From contig CANLHK010000006.1 in the NCBI GenBank assembly GCA_947490615.1, positions 149,888 to 213,887 of the forward strand: a stretch of 64,000 bases of DNA. Direction: 5' to 3'. A model generated the notes under the pieces. The model did not search any database. It was not told the origin of the DNA and saw only the letters and a program-made list of their open reading frames with translations. Positions 44,190 to 52,289 of the stretch are shown piece after piece. The translations under genes and the position numbers were made by a program. Position 1 is the first letter of the stretch, and each line of letters opens with the position of its first letter. Source of the DNA: Planctomycetaceae bacterium (GTDB lineage Bacteria; Planctomycetota; Phycisphaerae; Phycisphaerales; SM1A02).

Positions 44190-44902
44190 CGCCAGTGCTC
44201 CGCGACCCACGGGGTGCGATGAACATGCCGCGTGATCTTCTTGGTGATGCCAAGAACAGCGTCGGGCGGATTCGGATGACCGTGAAAGACCACGATGCGG
44301 CAATCAGGCGGAATGCGCGGCTCTTGCCACCAGTTCATCGGGAACTTCGCCATGCATCCATACTTGAAGCTCACGCACCATTCCTTCGGCCAGTAGGAGA
44401 GTTTCCCCGCGCGATGAAGCTCGCGTGAGATGTACTCCTGTTCATTGCGCACCTCGGTGCGGATCGCCGCGTGGTCAGTCATGAACCGTGAGAGCAACTC
44501 AGGATGCGCGCCCGCCTCAAAGCGATAGACCGAAGAGTTCCCCGTGGGACGCCACGGGCGCGCCCAGTCTTTGATGATGAGGAACTCGCCAGGATGCGAG
44601 AAGAGGCAATCGATGTTGCCGACGATCACGATGTCGATATCGAGGAAGAGCGTCGGGCCCTCGAGATCGAAGAACGGACTGCGAAAGGTCGAGATCTTCC
44701 GCCAACCGCGCTCGGGTCCACCTGGATCGTCGAAGTCGGGAAGCGGACGCGCGTCGATGCCTGCGTCGAGCCCCGTTGGATCGTCGGTCATGCAGACGAA
44801 CCGATGGGGAATCGTCATGTTCCGCCGCACCATCGAGGCGAGGCGGTTCACATACTCGGGACCGTACTTGGTCCCCCACTTCATGCAGATGATGTTCGCC
44901 AT
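44186..44902 (-). CDS. Glycosyltransferase (GT-A fold)
   Basis: A 238-residue protein beginning ANIICMKWGTKYGPEYVNRLASMV. The DxD-type metal site is in LFLDIDIVIVGNIDCLF (about 88-104). It has KDWARPWRPTGNSSVYRF and FHGHPNPPDAV near the end, as in small capsular GT-A enzymes. Start ATG 44902 is taken because homology-like sequence begins there. It is downstream of the family 4 transferase in the same direction (22 bases apart), so the two probably act on one glycan. Confidence 0.8.
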   Translation of the reverse strand: MANIICMKWGTKYGPEYVNRLASMVRRNMTIPHRFVCMTDDPTGLDAGIDARPLPDFDDPGGPERGWRKISTFRSPFFDLEGPTLFLDIDIVIVGNIDCLFSHPGEFLIIKDWARPWRPTGNSSVYRFEAGAHPELLSRFMTDHAAIRTEVRNEQEYISRELHRAGKLSYWPKEWCVSFKYGCMAKFPMNWWQEPRIPPDCRIVVFHGHPNPPDAVLGITKKITRHVHRTPWVAEHWR

Positions 44903-44924
44903 GGTGGTGAGAGCTCTCGGCAGA

Positions 44925-46088
44925 TCAGGACGCGCGCGTGGGCAATGTAGCGAGGAGACGCGCCAACGCGCGCGGATCGTGCTCCAAGGCCAGTGCGTCG
45001 GAGGCGCGGGCTGCGTTCCCTGCGTAGCGATCCCAGTTGGCAAGCACACGATCGACGGCACTGATCAGTTGCGCGGCACTGCGTTCGCGCATTGCCACAC
45101 CCGCATCGAAACGCTCCACGAGATCACCCGCCCAAGTGCCCGCCGTCGCGACCACAGGTGCGCCATGCAGAAGCGCATCGAGAACGACGCCACTCACTCC
45201 ATCGGCGAACTTCGCGCGCTCGTACGGCGCCAGCACCAGCGCTCCCTCGAAGCGCGCTGCGTATTCGCTGCGCTGGGGAGCGACAGGGTCCGCAACGAGT
45301 CCGCTGTACTGCGCGCCGAGCAGTCGCGCGACGACCGCGTCTTCGCGGGAGCCATGACGATCGGCACCGCGATCCGAGACATGCTTGGGCGACACTTGCA
45401 CGAGAAGCGGCAAATCGCGACCCTCACGCGCCAAGTGTTCCGCGAGCTCGGCGACGACATCAAGCCCCTTGTTGATCCGCGCAGCGCCCGCCATGAGAAG
45501 ATGGCGAAACGGCGCGCGCAATCGACATCCCGCCGCGCGCGTCGCGGGATAGGCCACTTGGTAAACCGAGGCGCACTCTGCGTCGCGCAGGCAATCGCAC
45601 ACGCCGCGTGTGGGCGCGAGAAACATCGCTCTCTTGCGAGTGCCTCGAGCAAAGGCAAGCGCGAGCCGCGCGCTCGGCTTCGTCAGCGGCCAGTGCACGA
45701 AGAGTGCAAGGCGCGCCAAGGACTCGCTCGAGAGAAGCGCTCCGTTGGCCGCCAAGAAGGCGTGCGACGCGTTGGCCGTGAGAACGAGCGTGCGCTGCTT
45801 CTCGACGAGCGACGCGCGAATCGCTCGCAGTTCTGCAGCTCCCCCACGAGGAAGCGGATGCGACCGCACCGCAACCGCGCCACCAAGTTGCCCGACAAAC
45901 CCAGCGGATCGTGGTCCACCGACCACCTCAATCTCGTCGAAGAGTCCGTCCGAACGCGACGCCAGAGCGCGCACAAACTCCGCATAGTGTCCGCTCGGAC
46001 CACGCAACATGGGCTCGATGATGCGAAGAGTTCCAAGCAGCGGCGCGGATATCACGCACGGAGGATACAGGAGAGGCACCGACGCCAT
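44925..46088 (-). CDS. Glycosyltransferase family 4-like
   Basis: A 387-residue GT-B transferase. The donor-binding C-terminal half shows LLMAGAARINKGLDVV (about 205-220), LAPYERAKFADGVSGVVLDALLHGAPVVATA (start about 303) and the usual Glu-x7-Glu-like region is weak. ATG 46088 is used; the longer frame upstream crosses the truD promoter region. It is divergent from truD (77 bases between starts) and first in a two-gene glycosyltransferase unit. Confidence 0.83.
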   Translation of the reverse strand: MASVPLLYPPCVISAPLLGTLRIIEPMLRGPSGHYAEFVRALASRSDGLFDEIEVVGGPRSAGFVGQLGGAVAVRSHPLPRGGAAELRAIRASLVEKQRTLVLTANASHAFLAANGALLSSESLARLALFVHWPLTKPSARLALAFARGTRKRAMFLAPTRGVCDCLRDAECASVYQVAYPATRAAGCRLRAPFRHLLMAGAARINKGLDVVAELAEHLAREGRDLPLLVQVSPKHVSDRGADRHGSREDAVVARLLGAQYSGLVADPVAPQRSEYAARFEGALVLAPYERAKFADGVSGVVLDALLHGAPVVATAGTWAGDLVERFDAGVAMRERSAAQLISAVDRVLANWDRYAGNAARASDALALEHDPRALARLLATLPTRAS

Positions 46089-46165
46089 GCGCGATGCGGT
46101 GTGAGAGGACCGGCGTGTTCGCAGCACGCAAGCAATGCCGCTGCCGCGGTACAGTGCGCGACTCG

Positions 46166-47380
46166 ATGATTCGCCGCACTCCAGAGGATTTCCGTGTCGA
46201 GGAGCTGACCAGCAGCGATTTTCGCGCTGCACTCGTGGAAGATTGGATGCCGTCGCATCCCTTCGCCGCGTACACACTCGAGAAGGTTTCACTGGCGACC
46301 CCCGATGCACTTGGCTTCATCGCGCGCGACCTTGGCGTCACGCGCGCCTCGGTCAGTTCCGCTGGACTGAAGGATCGACACGCGCTCACCAAGCAGACGA
46401 TCACCGTCGACTCTGCCGCGCTGCGCGTGCGTCCGCCGCGGTTTCTCGAAGGGCAAGATTGGCGCCTCACGCGACTCGGCTTCGTGCCGCGCGCTGCCGA
46501 CGCTTCGGTCATCGCAGCCAATCGCTTCACGATCGTGGTGCGCGCGCTTGATCAACGACAATTCGATGAGATGCATCGCCGAGCCGCGCTCCTGCTCGAC
46601 GCCGATGGTGCGCTTCTCTTCGTGAACTACTTCGGCGATCAGCGATTCGGCAGCGCCCGTCACGGCGAAGGATTTGTCGGACGCGCCTTGGTCGATGGCG
46701 ACTTTGAGAAGGCGCTGCGACTGGCCATCGGGACTCCCGCGCGCAAAGACTCGGGGCAGACGCGCTCGCTCACCCGCGCGCTCGCCACCCACTGGGGAAA
46801 GTGGGACGAGGCGCTGGCGAGCTTTGGAAAGATGCCCGAACGCGCCGCGATCGAAACGCTGGCGCGCGGCGGGTCGTTCCTCGAAGCCTTCAGCGCGCTG
46901 CCGAAGTTCACTCAGGAAATCTGCGTCGAGGCGTACCAATCGCATCTCTGGAATGCGATTGCCCGCGAACTCGCGCACGCGCTCAGTGAGACGACGGCGC
47001 AGAGCATCTTTGAGGCGCCCGACAACTTTGGTCCACTGCTCTTTCCGCGCGTGGCCGCGCTGACTCCCGCGTTTCGCGCGATGTCGATTCCGACTCCCTC
47101 GCCACGCTCGATCATGCCCGAGTGTCTCTCAGAAATCGTCACGGGCATTCTCGCCGACGAAGGGCTCACGCTCGGAGCTCTGCGAATCCCCGGACTGGCG
47201 CGGCCTTACTTCGGCGGAGGCGATCGTCCGTTCATCGCCCAAGCGCGCGCGTGGACCATCTCAGAGACCTTCGTCGACGAGTTCACCCTCGGAGTGCGTG
47301 CCAACATGGCCTGCACCGTCGGCTTCGAACTTCCGCGCGGCGCCTACGCCACGGTGCTGCTGCGCGCACTGGGACAGTGA
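46166..47380 (+). CDS. truD: tRNA pseudouridine(13) synthase TruD
   Basis: A 404-residue pseudouridine synthase that modifies U13 of tRNA-Glu in bacteria. The catalytic motif AGLKDRHALTKQ holds Asp70, and NRFTIVVRALD and FVNYFGDQRFGSARHGEGFVG are typical of TruD. RPYFGGGDRPF and the TRUD C-terminal segment VRANMACTVGFELPRGAYAT end the protein. Length is slightly above E. coli TruD (349). ATG 46166 is chosen by homology of IRRTPEDFRVEELTS. No neighbouring tRNA modification genes are seen. Confidence 0.93.
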   Translation: MIRRTPEDFRVEELTSSDFRAALVEDWMPSHPFAAYTLEKVSLATPDALGFIARDLGVTRASVSSAGLKDRHALTKQTITVDSAALRVRPPRFLEGQDWRLTRLGFVPRAADASVIAANRFTIVVRALDQRQFDEMHRRAALLLDADGALLFVNYFGDQRFGSARHGEGFVGRALVDGDFEKALRLAIGTPARKDSGQTRSLTRALATHWGKWDEALASFGKMPERAAIETLARGGSFLEAFSALPKFTQEICVEAYQSHLWNAIARELAHALSETTAQSIFEAPDNFGPLLFPRVAALTPAFRAMSIPTPSPRSIMPECLSEIVTGILADEGLTLGALRIPGLARPYFGGGDRPFIAQARAWTISETFVDEFTLGVRANMACTVGFELPRGAYATVLLRALGQ

Positions 47381-47432
47381 GCTTGGTATTGGCGCGCACG
47401 GCGCGGTCGGCGCGATGCGTTACGCTGCGGCG

Positions 47433-47963
47433 ATGATTGCGCGCGTCTCTGCACTGTGCCTGCTTGTGACTTCCCGAGTCTGCTCGTTGGCGCTTGGCCT
47501 CTGCGTGATGGTGCTCGTCGGCTGCGGGCACTCGGTCCAGATTCAAGGCACCGCGGACGAGGTTTGGAGCGACACACTTGAAGTCCTTCGCCTCCAAGGA
47601 GTGATGCCGAAGTCGATCCCCGCAGGACGCGAACGGCCGCGCGTTGATCGCGCGGCAGGTGAGATCGATCTTCTGTACACGCAGAGCGTTTATTACGGCG
47701 ACGGCGCTGCGTTCATTCAGGTCGATGTGGACCTGCCCGAGCAGAACCTCTTGCGCGATGTGCAGGCATGGGTGGACTTCCCCGTCGGAAATCGCGTGGT
47801 TCGCTACGGACGCGCGCTCGATTCCAAGACGACGGAACAATTCGCGCGCGACTTTGACAGGGCGCTCGCCACCTTCCGCGCCACGCATCCTGCGCGAAAG
47901 CCGCCTGAGCCCGCTGCTTCGGAAGTCAGCCAAACTCCCGCGAAAGGCACGACCGCTCCATGA
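47433..47963 (+). CDS. Small lipoprotein, unknown function
   Basis: A 176-residue protein with a lipoprotein signal (CVMVLVGCG, Cys about residue 31). The mature part (VWSDTLEVLRLQGVMPKS; GAAFIQVDVDLPEQNLLRDV) resembles no family I know. An ATG at 47415 gives six more residues; 47433 gives the more regular signal. Its stop overlaps purT by ATGA, so the two are coupled. Confidence 0.7.
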   Translation: MIARVSALCLLVTSRVCSLALGLCVMVLVGCGHSVQIQGTADEVWSDTLEVLRLQGVMPKSIPAGRERPRVDRAAGEIDLLYTQSVYYGDGAAFIQVDVDLPEQNLLRDVQAWVDFPVGNRVVRYGRALDSKTTEQFARDFDRALATFRATHPARKPPEPAASEVSQTPAKGTTAP

Positions 47964-49141
47964 CCGCGAAGATCCTCCTCCTCGGTTCTGGCGAACTCGG
48001 CAAGGAGTGCACGATCAGCGCCAAACGGCTCGGCTGCACGGTCATCGCCGTCGATCGCTATGCAGGAGCACCAGCGATGCAAGTGGCAGACTGCCACGAG
48101 GTCATCGACATGCTCGACGGCGCTGCGCTGCGGCGCTGCGTGCGCAAACACAAGCCCGACTTCATCGTGCCTGAGATCGAAGCGATTCGAACCAGCGCGC
48201 TCCTCACGCTTGAGGCTGCGGGACATTCCGTGGTGCCCAGTGCGTTTGCAGCGCACATGACCATGAACCGCGACGCGATCCGCGAGCTCGCTGCGAAAGA
48301 ACTTGGCCTCCGAACCGCGCGCTACTCTTACGCCGCAAGTGCGAAGGAACTCGCTGACGCGATCACGAGGAAAAGCGGCACGGGACTTCCTTGCGTCGTG
48401 AAACCGACGATGAGTTCATCAGGCAAGGGACAGTCGGTGGTGCGCACCAAAGCGCAGATCGCCACGGCGTGGAAGTACGCCATCAAGAACATGCGCGGCG
48501 ATCGACCGGTCGTCATCGTCGAAGAGTTCATCGACTTCGACTACGAGATCACGCTGCTCACCATCAAAGAGCGCGCCTCACGCGGTGGCGGCGTGAAGTT
48601 CGTGGAGCCCATCGGACATCGACAGGAGCGCGGCGACTACCAGGAGTCGTGGATGCCCTGCCCCATGAAACCTGCCGCCAAACGCGCTGCGCAAGAGATG
48701 GCCGAAGCGGTTGTCACCCGACTCGCAGGCGAAGACGGAGCGGGCATCTTCGGCGTCGAGTTCTTCGTGCGCGGCAGCGAGGTCATCTTCAGCGAGCTCT
48801 CGCCGCGGCCGCACGACACGGGCATGGTCACGCTGCGCTCGCAGGATTTGTCGGAGTTTGACCTGCATCTGCGCGCGATCCTCGGGCTTCCCATTCCTGA
48901 GATTCGCTACGCGGGACCGACGGCGTCGGCCGTCGTGTTGGCCACGCGCGACTCCGCGCGGATGCCGCGCTACGAAGGCATTGAGTTGGCGATGGCCATC
49001 CCGTCCGTCGAAGTGCGCATCTTTGGAAAACCCACGACGCGCAAGCATCGGCGCATGGGCGTGGTGCTCGCGCACGGCAAGACCGCCAACGATGCACGGG
49101 CCATCGCAACGATGGCGGCGAGCCTCATCGCTGTTCGGTAA
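47960..49141 (+). CDS. purT: Formate-dependent phosphoribosylglycinamide formyltransferase PurT
   Basis: A 393-residue ATP-grasp enzyme that formylates GAR with formate and ATP in purine synthesis. Start MTAKILLLGSGELGKE is the family signature; VPEIEAIRTSAL, VVKPTMSSSGKGQSVV, IVEEFIDFDYEITLLT, GVEFFVRGSEVIFSELSPRPHDTGMVTL follow in order. Length is as expected (E. coli 392). ATGA overlap with the upstream lipoprotein gene suggests coupled translation, though a functional link is not obvious. Confidence 0.95.
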   Translation: MTAKILLLGSGELGKECTISAKRLGCTVIAVDRYAGAPAMQVADCHEVIDMLDGAALRRCVRKHKPDFIVPEIEAIRTSALLTLEAAGHSVVPSAFAAHMTMNRDAIRELAAKELGLRTARYSYAASAKELADAITRKSGTGLPCVVKPTMSSSGKGQSVVRTKAQIATAWKYAIKNMRGDRPVVIVEEFIDFDYEITLLTIKERASRGGGVKFVEPIGHRQERGDYQESWMPCPMKPAAKRAAQEMAEAVVTRLAGEDGAGIFGVEFFVRGSEVIFSELSPRPHDTGMVTLRSQDLSEFDLHLRAILGLPIPEIRYAGPTASAVVLATRDSARMPRYEGIELAMAIPSVEVRIFGKPTTRKHRRMGVVLAHGKTANDARAIATMAASLIAVR

Positions 49142-49187
49142 CGCGTACGACGAATCGGTCGACGACGCGTCATGTTGCGCAGGCGCG

Positions 49188-49688
49188 TCAGGCGCGCTTA
49201 CGACGCGGATGCGCTGCGCGATAGGTATCTCGCGGCAGTTCAGGGCGCACGCCCTTGGCCACAGGAATGAGACCCTCTTCTTGCACCGAGACGCGGAAGA
49301 TCTCGAAGGTGGTGTCTTCGAGCAACTTTCGAATCGCCGCTTGCATGGCCTTGAGTCGATCGTGCATCGCGCACGGCTCGCCCACGCCACACACGCCGCC
49401 ACCGAACGGACAGTTGTTGCTGACATCCTCGCGCTCGAAGATGTCGTACGGCTCACGCAGACGCATCTGGTGAGGCGGGCGCGACAACGCGTAACCGCCG
49501 CCTGGTCCTGGTGAACCGCTGACAAGTCCCGCCTGCGAAAGCGCAGACAAGATCTTCGCGACCATCGCGCGAGGAAGTCCACGCTGGTCGGCGATTTCAG
49601 CTGCGGAAAGTCGGGTGCTGCCTCCGTCCCAAACCTCAGCGAGGCGGGAGAGTGCTGCGATTGCGGTCTCAGTTTGCTTGCCGTACAT
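49188..49688 (-). CDS. Rrf2 family transcriptional regulator, likely Fe-S or redox sensing
   Basis: A 166-residue winged-helix regulator. The helix-turn-helix (about 25-70) has AAEIADQRGLPRAMVAKILSAL and GLVSGSPGPGGGYAL, as in IscR/NsrR. Three cysteines spaced C-x6-C-x5-C lie in CPFGGGVCGVGEPC (about 94-107), close to the C-x5-7-C-x5-C ligand set of Fe-S Rrf2 proteins. ATG 49688 is chosen by homology of MYGKQTETAIAALSRL. The target genes are unknown; the next gene on the same strand is an ArsR-like regulator 139 bases upstream. It converges with purT. A promoter with an inverted repeat lies just upstream. Confidence 0.88.
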   Translation of the reverse strand: MYGKQTETAIAALSRLAEVWDGGSTRLSAAEIADQRGLPRAMVAKILSALSQAGLVSGSPGPGGGYALSRPPHQMRLREPYDIFEREDVSNNCPFGGGVCGVGEPCAMHDRLKAMQAAIRKLLEDTTFEIFRVSVQEEGLIPVAKGVRPELPRDTYRAAHPRRKRA

Positions 49689-49718
49689 GGAGCGCCTCGG
49701 AATGGTCTGGGGAATAGC

Positions 49719-49766
49719 GATTCGCCGAATCACGGACAAGTATATCCGCGAATCAGGACCGCGCAA
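49719..49766 (-). promoter_or_regulatory. Promoter and inverted repeat upstream of the Rrf2 gene
   Basis: On the minus strand, TTGCGC (49761-49766) and TATACT (49739-49744) are separated by 16 bases. An inverted repeat GATTCGC (49719-49725)/GCGAATC (49748-49754) surrounds the -10, with ATTCGCCGAAT forming a second small palindrome inside it. The layout fits autoregulation by the encoded Rrf2 protein. It is inferred from pattern; no binding data. Confidence 0.55.
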
Positions 49767-49826
49767 CCCCCATTTTCCCCATTCGAGGGGGATTTCTAGG
49801 TGAGCCAAGCCGCCGCTGCCGCGCCG

Positions 49827-50546
49827 CTAGTGCGCGACCCCGTTGTGGCTCGCGCCATCTCCGCAATGAGGGAGGCCGTGCGGGAATGAGGTCCCGTTCA
49901 GGGGTGCGAGGCAGACTCCAACAAACGCAGTCGCGGGCGCGAGGGCACGCTCCTGATGGCGTCGTGACCGCGCGGCCGAGAGGATCAGTCGAATGCGCGC
50001 CATACTCTCTGCGATCTGTTCGAGCTCGTCGAGCGAGAGTGCCTCGTGGCGGAAGTCGGAGGTGCAGTGCGCGAGCACGCCGTCGGGTGGTGTGTCGCGC
50101 AAGCCAACATCGGCCAGCTCTCGCAGTAGTGTCCCGCGGCGGCTCACTGCTGTTGGGTCAGCGTCGTAAAAATCACTGGGGAGTGGATCGTGGGCGACGC
50201 AGTAGGTCATCCCCGCTGGTCCGCGCCGTCCTCGTCTGCCCGACTCCTCCGAGAGACCAATCAGACCTGCCTCGAGCAGGATCTTGAGGTGGTAGTGGAG
50301 CCGTGGCGCACTGGTCTTCAGATTCTGCGCGAGGACGCGCGCATCGGTGCCAGGGCAACTCCAAATGGATTCGAACAGCTGCAGCCTCAATGGTGAGCGC
50401 AGCGCGTCCCAGACTTTTCCATTCGCCAGCGAAACATGGCTCGATTGGTTCGTCCCGCCGATGCCACGCGCACCGCCCGACAAACCACGGGTCTCCTCAC
50501 CGCCGATCGCCGTGCGATCGCCATTCGTCCGATTCTTTTCTTGCAT
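49827..50546 (-). CDS. Winged-helix transcriptional regulator (ArsR-like)
   Basis: A 239-residue protein. Residues about 40-105 form an ArsR-like HTH: KVWDALRSPLRLQLFESI, ARVLAQNLKTSAPRLHYHLKILLEAGLIG. The C-terminal half (about 110-239) has scattered cysteines and histidines (TYCVAHDP, VLAHCTSDFRH, HGLPHCGDGASH), which might bind metal, but no known sensor domain stands out. ATG 50546 is used; a TTG four codons upstream is possible. Same strand as the Rrf2 gene, 139 bases ahead of it. Confidence 0.75.
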   Translation of the reverse strand: MQEKNRTNGDRTAIGGEETRGLSGGARGIGGTNQSSHVSLANGKVWDALRSPLRLQLFESIWSCPGTDARVLAQNLKTSAPRLHYHLKILLEAGLIGLSEESGRRGRRGPAGMTYCVAHDPLPSDFYDADPTAVSRRGTLLRELADVGLRDTPPDGVLAHCTSDFRHEALSLDELEQIAESMARIRLILSAARSRRHQERALAPATAFVGVCLAPLNGTSFPHGLPHCGDGASHNGVAH

Positions 50547-50687
50547 TGTTCGCCCCAAGATGTAGTCCGACTTGCCGTCACTGCCGATGGCCTAGTGTAT
50601 CGGTCATCGGTTCCGAGGAGGTCCAAGAGTGGGCATGCGCCCGAGTCCGCAGGAGTCCGCCCACCGTGTTAGGCTCCGACCCCGACC

Positions 50688-51536
50688 ATGAACGCCTTCT
50701 ACGCGCGCAGCGCGCTCTATGCAGCCTTCTTCACTCCGTCGACTGAGATGCGTCAATCCGTCGATCGACTCGCGCGCAGGCATTTGCGGCGCAAACCCTT
50801 GCGCGTCCTTGACCCTGCCTGTGGTCCAGGCCTTTGGTTGGCGCATTTTTTGGCTCAGGGCGCGGAGGTCGCAGGCTCCGACCTAGAGCCAAAGGCCATC
50901 GCGATGGCTGCCAAGACGCTCCCCGCGCGGGGTGCCCGCGTCGTCGTTGGAGACATGCGCCGCCCTCCCGACGAACTCGGGTTTGGATTTGATTGCGTGA
51001 TCAACCTCGACAATTCGATCGGTCACCTGAGCGACTACATGGATGTCGCGGAGCACTTCGCCTCGATCCGTCAGAGGATGACTGATCGCGGGATCTACCT
51101 CGTCGGTCTCGCGCTGCGCGAAGATGGTGACTCGATCCACACGGGACTCGTGTACGAGCGCGGCCCCGTCGATATCGAAGGTGGCGGATTCGCAGCGTTG
51201 CGCACGGAGAGTCTCGGCTTGCAACCCACGACGCGTTGCGAGCGCATTCGCCAGATCACCATCACGGCAAATGTTCCCGACACTCCCGCGGTCATCGCTG
51301 AGCAATACGACTTGCTGACCTTCACCCTTCCCATGCTCAAGGACATTCTCGCAGCCGCTGGCGGATTCGAAGTCCTCGCCTGCCACGACGCGACCGACGA
51401 GAGCCTCCCCGCTCGCGCGTTTCGAAAGAGCGCGGGAGATGTCGTGCTCGTACTGCGTCGATCCAAAGAGACGAGCGCCAAGCGCGGCGGTCTCACGCGC
51501 CGATCTCGCGCACCACGGAAGAAGACCACGCGATGA
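50688..51536 (+). CDS. Class I SAM-dependent methyltransferase
   Basis: A 282-residue methyltransferase. SAM-binding motif I is LRVLDPACGPGLWLAHFL (about 38-55), motif II AEVAGSDLEPKAIAMA, and motif IV-like FDCVINLDNSIGHL (about 103-116). The tail is basic (KRGGLTRRSRAPRKKTTR). Substrate unknown. It overlaps the next gene by ATGA, so co-expression with a phosphopantetheinyl transferase is likely. Confidence 0.85.
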   Translation: MNAFYARSALYAAFFTPSTEMRQSVDRLARRHLRRKPLRVLDPACGPGLWLAHFLAQGAEVAGSDLEPKAIAMAAKTLPARGARVVVGDMRRPPDELGFGFDCVINLDNSIGHLSDYMDVAEHFASIRQRMTDRGIYLVGLALREDGDSIHTGLVYERGPVDIEGGGFAALRTESLGLQPTTRCERIRQITITANVPDTPAVIAEQYDLLTFTLPMLKDILAAAGGFEVLACHDATDESLPARAFRKSAGDVVLVLRRSKETSAKRGGLTRRSRAPRKKTTR

Positions 51537-52231
51537 TGCGCGTCGAGCGCACTGAGTTCGGGGGCACGGTCGGTGAGGCGATCATCGTCGAGCTCACGAC
51601 TCCCGAGTCTGCGCTTCTTGCGCGGGATGCGGCGCGTCTGCATGAAGCCGAGCGCACCTTGGCCGCGTCGTTTCCTGCGGCGGCGCGCCGTGACTCGTTT
51701 CTCGCGGGCCGATTGGCGGTGCATGCGGCACTCGCGGAACATGGAGATTCGCGCGCCAACCGCATGCCCATCCTGCGGGATCCGCGCGGGCGGCCGCAAC
51801 CCTCGTGGGCGGATGCGCCGAGCCTCTCGATCGCGCACACTCGAATCCGCGCAGTCGCAGCGGTCTCAACGCAGCGGAGTTGCAAAGCCCTCGGCATTGA
51901 TGTCGAAGAGATCGACCGTCACCGCGCCGAGGCACTCCTGCGTATGGCCATTTCTGCCGACGAACGCAGCGTTCTGGCGGCCGTCGATCCATCGCTGCTC
52001 ATCGGGCCTATCGCTCTCTGGTGCGCCCGCGAAGCTTGCGTCAAGACCCATGATCTCCAAGTGGGCTGGTTCGGCAGCGTGCTGAGAGTGCAGTCGATTG
52101 AGCCCGTCGAGCCTCGGGTGGGCGAGGCCGAAGCGAGCTGGGATCTGGTCATTTGCTATGAATCGCGGCCGCCAATGACCGCCCATGTTTGGCAATCGCA
52201 CGGCGCGCTCTTCGCGCTCAGCGCTCGGTAG
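51533..52231 (+). CDS. 4'-phosphopantetheinyl transferase superfamily protein (Sfp-like)
   Basis: A 232-residue enzyme expected to move phosphopantetheine from CoA to a carrier-protein serine. Family motifs are FLAGRLAVHAAL, LRDPRGRPQPSW, SIAHT, LGIDVEEIDRH (about 122-132, Mg site) and LWCAREACVKTHDL (about 162-175). No polyketide or peptide synthase lies in the window, so the partner is elsewhere. It begins at ATG 51533 inside the stop of the methyltransferase gene. Confidence 0.85.
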   Translation: MMRVERTEFGGTVGEAIIVELTTPESALLARDAARLHEAERTLAASFPAAARRDSFLAGRLAVHAALAEHGDSRANRMPILRDPRGRPQPSWADAPSLSIAHTRIRAVAAVSTQRSCKALGIDVEEIDRHRAEALLRMAISADERSVLAAVDPSLLIGPIALWCAREACVKTHDLQVGWFGSVLRVQSIEPVEPRVGEAEASWDLVICYESRPPMTAHVWQSHGALFALSAR

Positions 52232-52289
52232 ACCGCTCGCACGATTGGGGCGGTTGGAGCCCTTCGCGTCCATCCTCTACATTGCGCGG

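Noticed and set aside
44544..46169. 541-residue plus-strand frame opposite the two glycosyltransferases
   Set aside because: The minus-strand genes have motifs; this frame is basic and motif-free.
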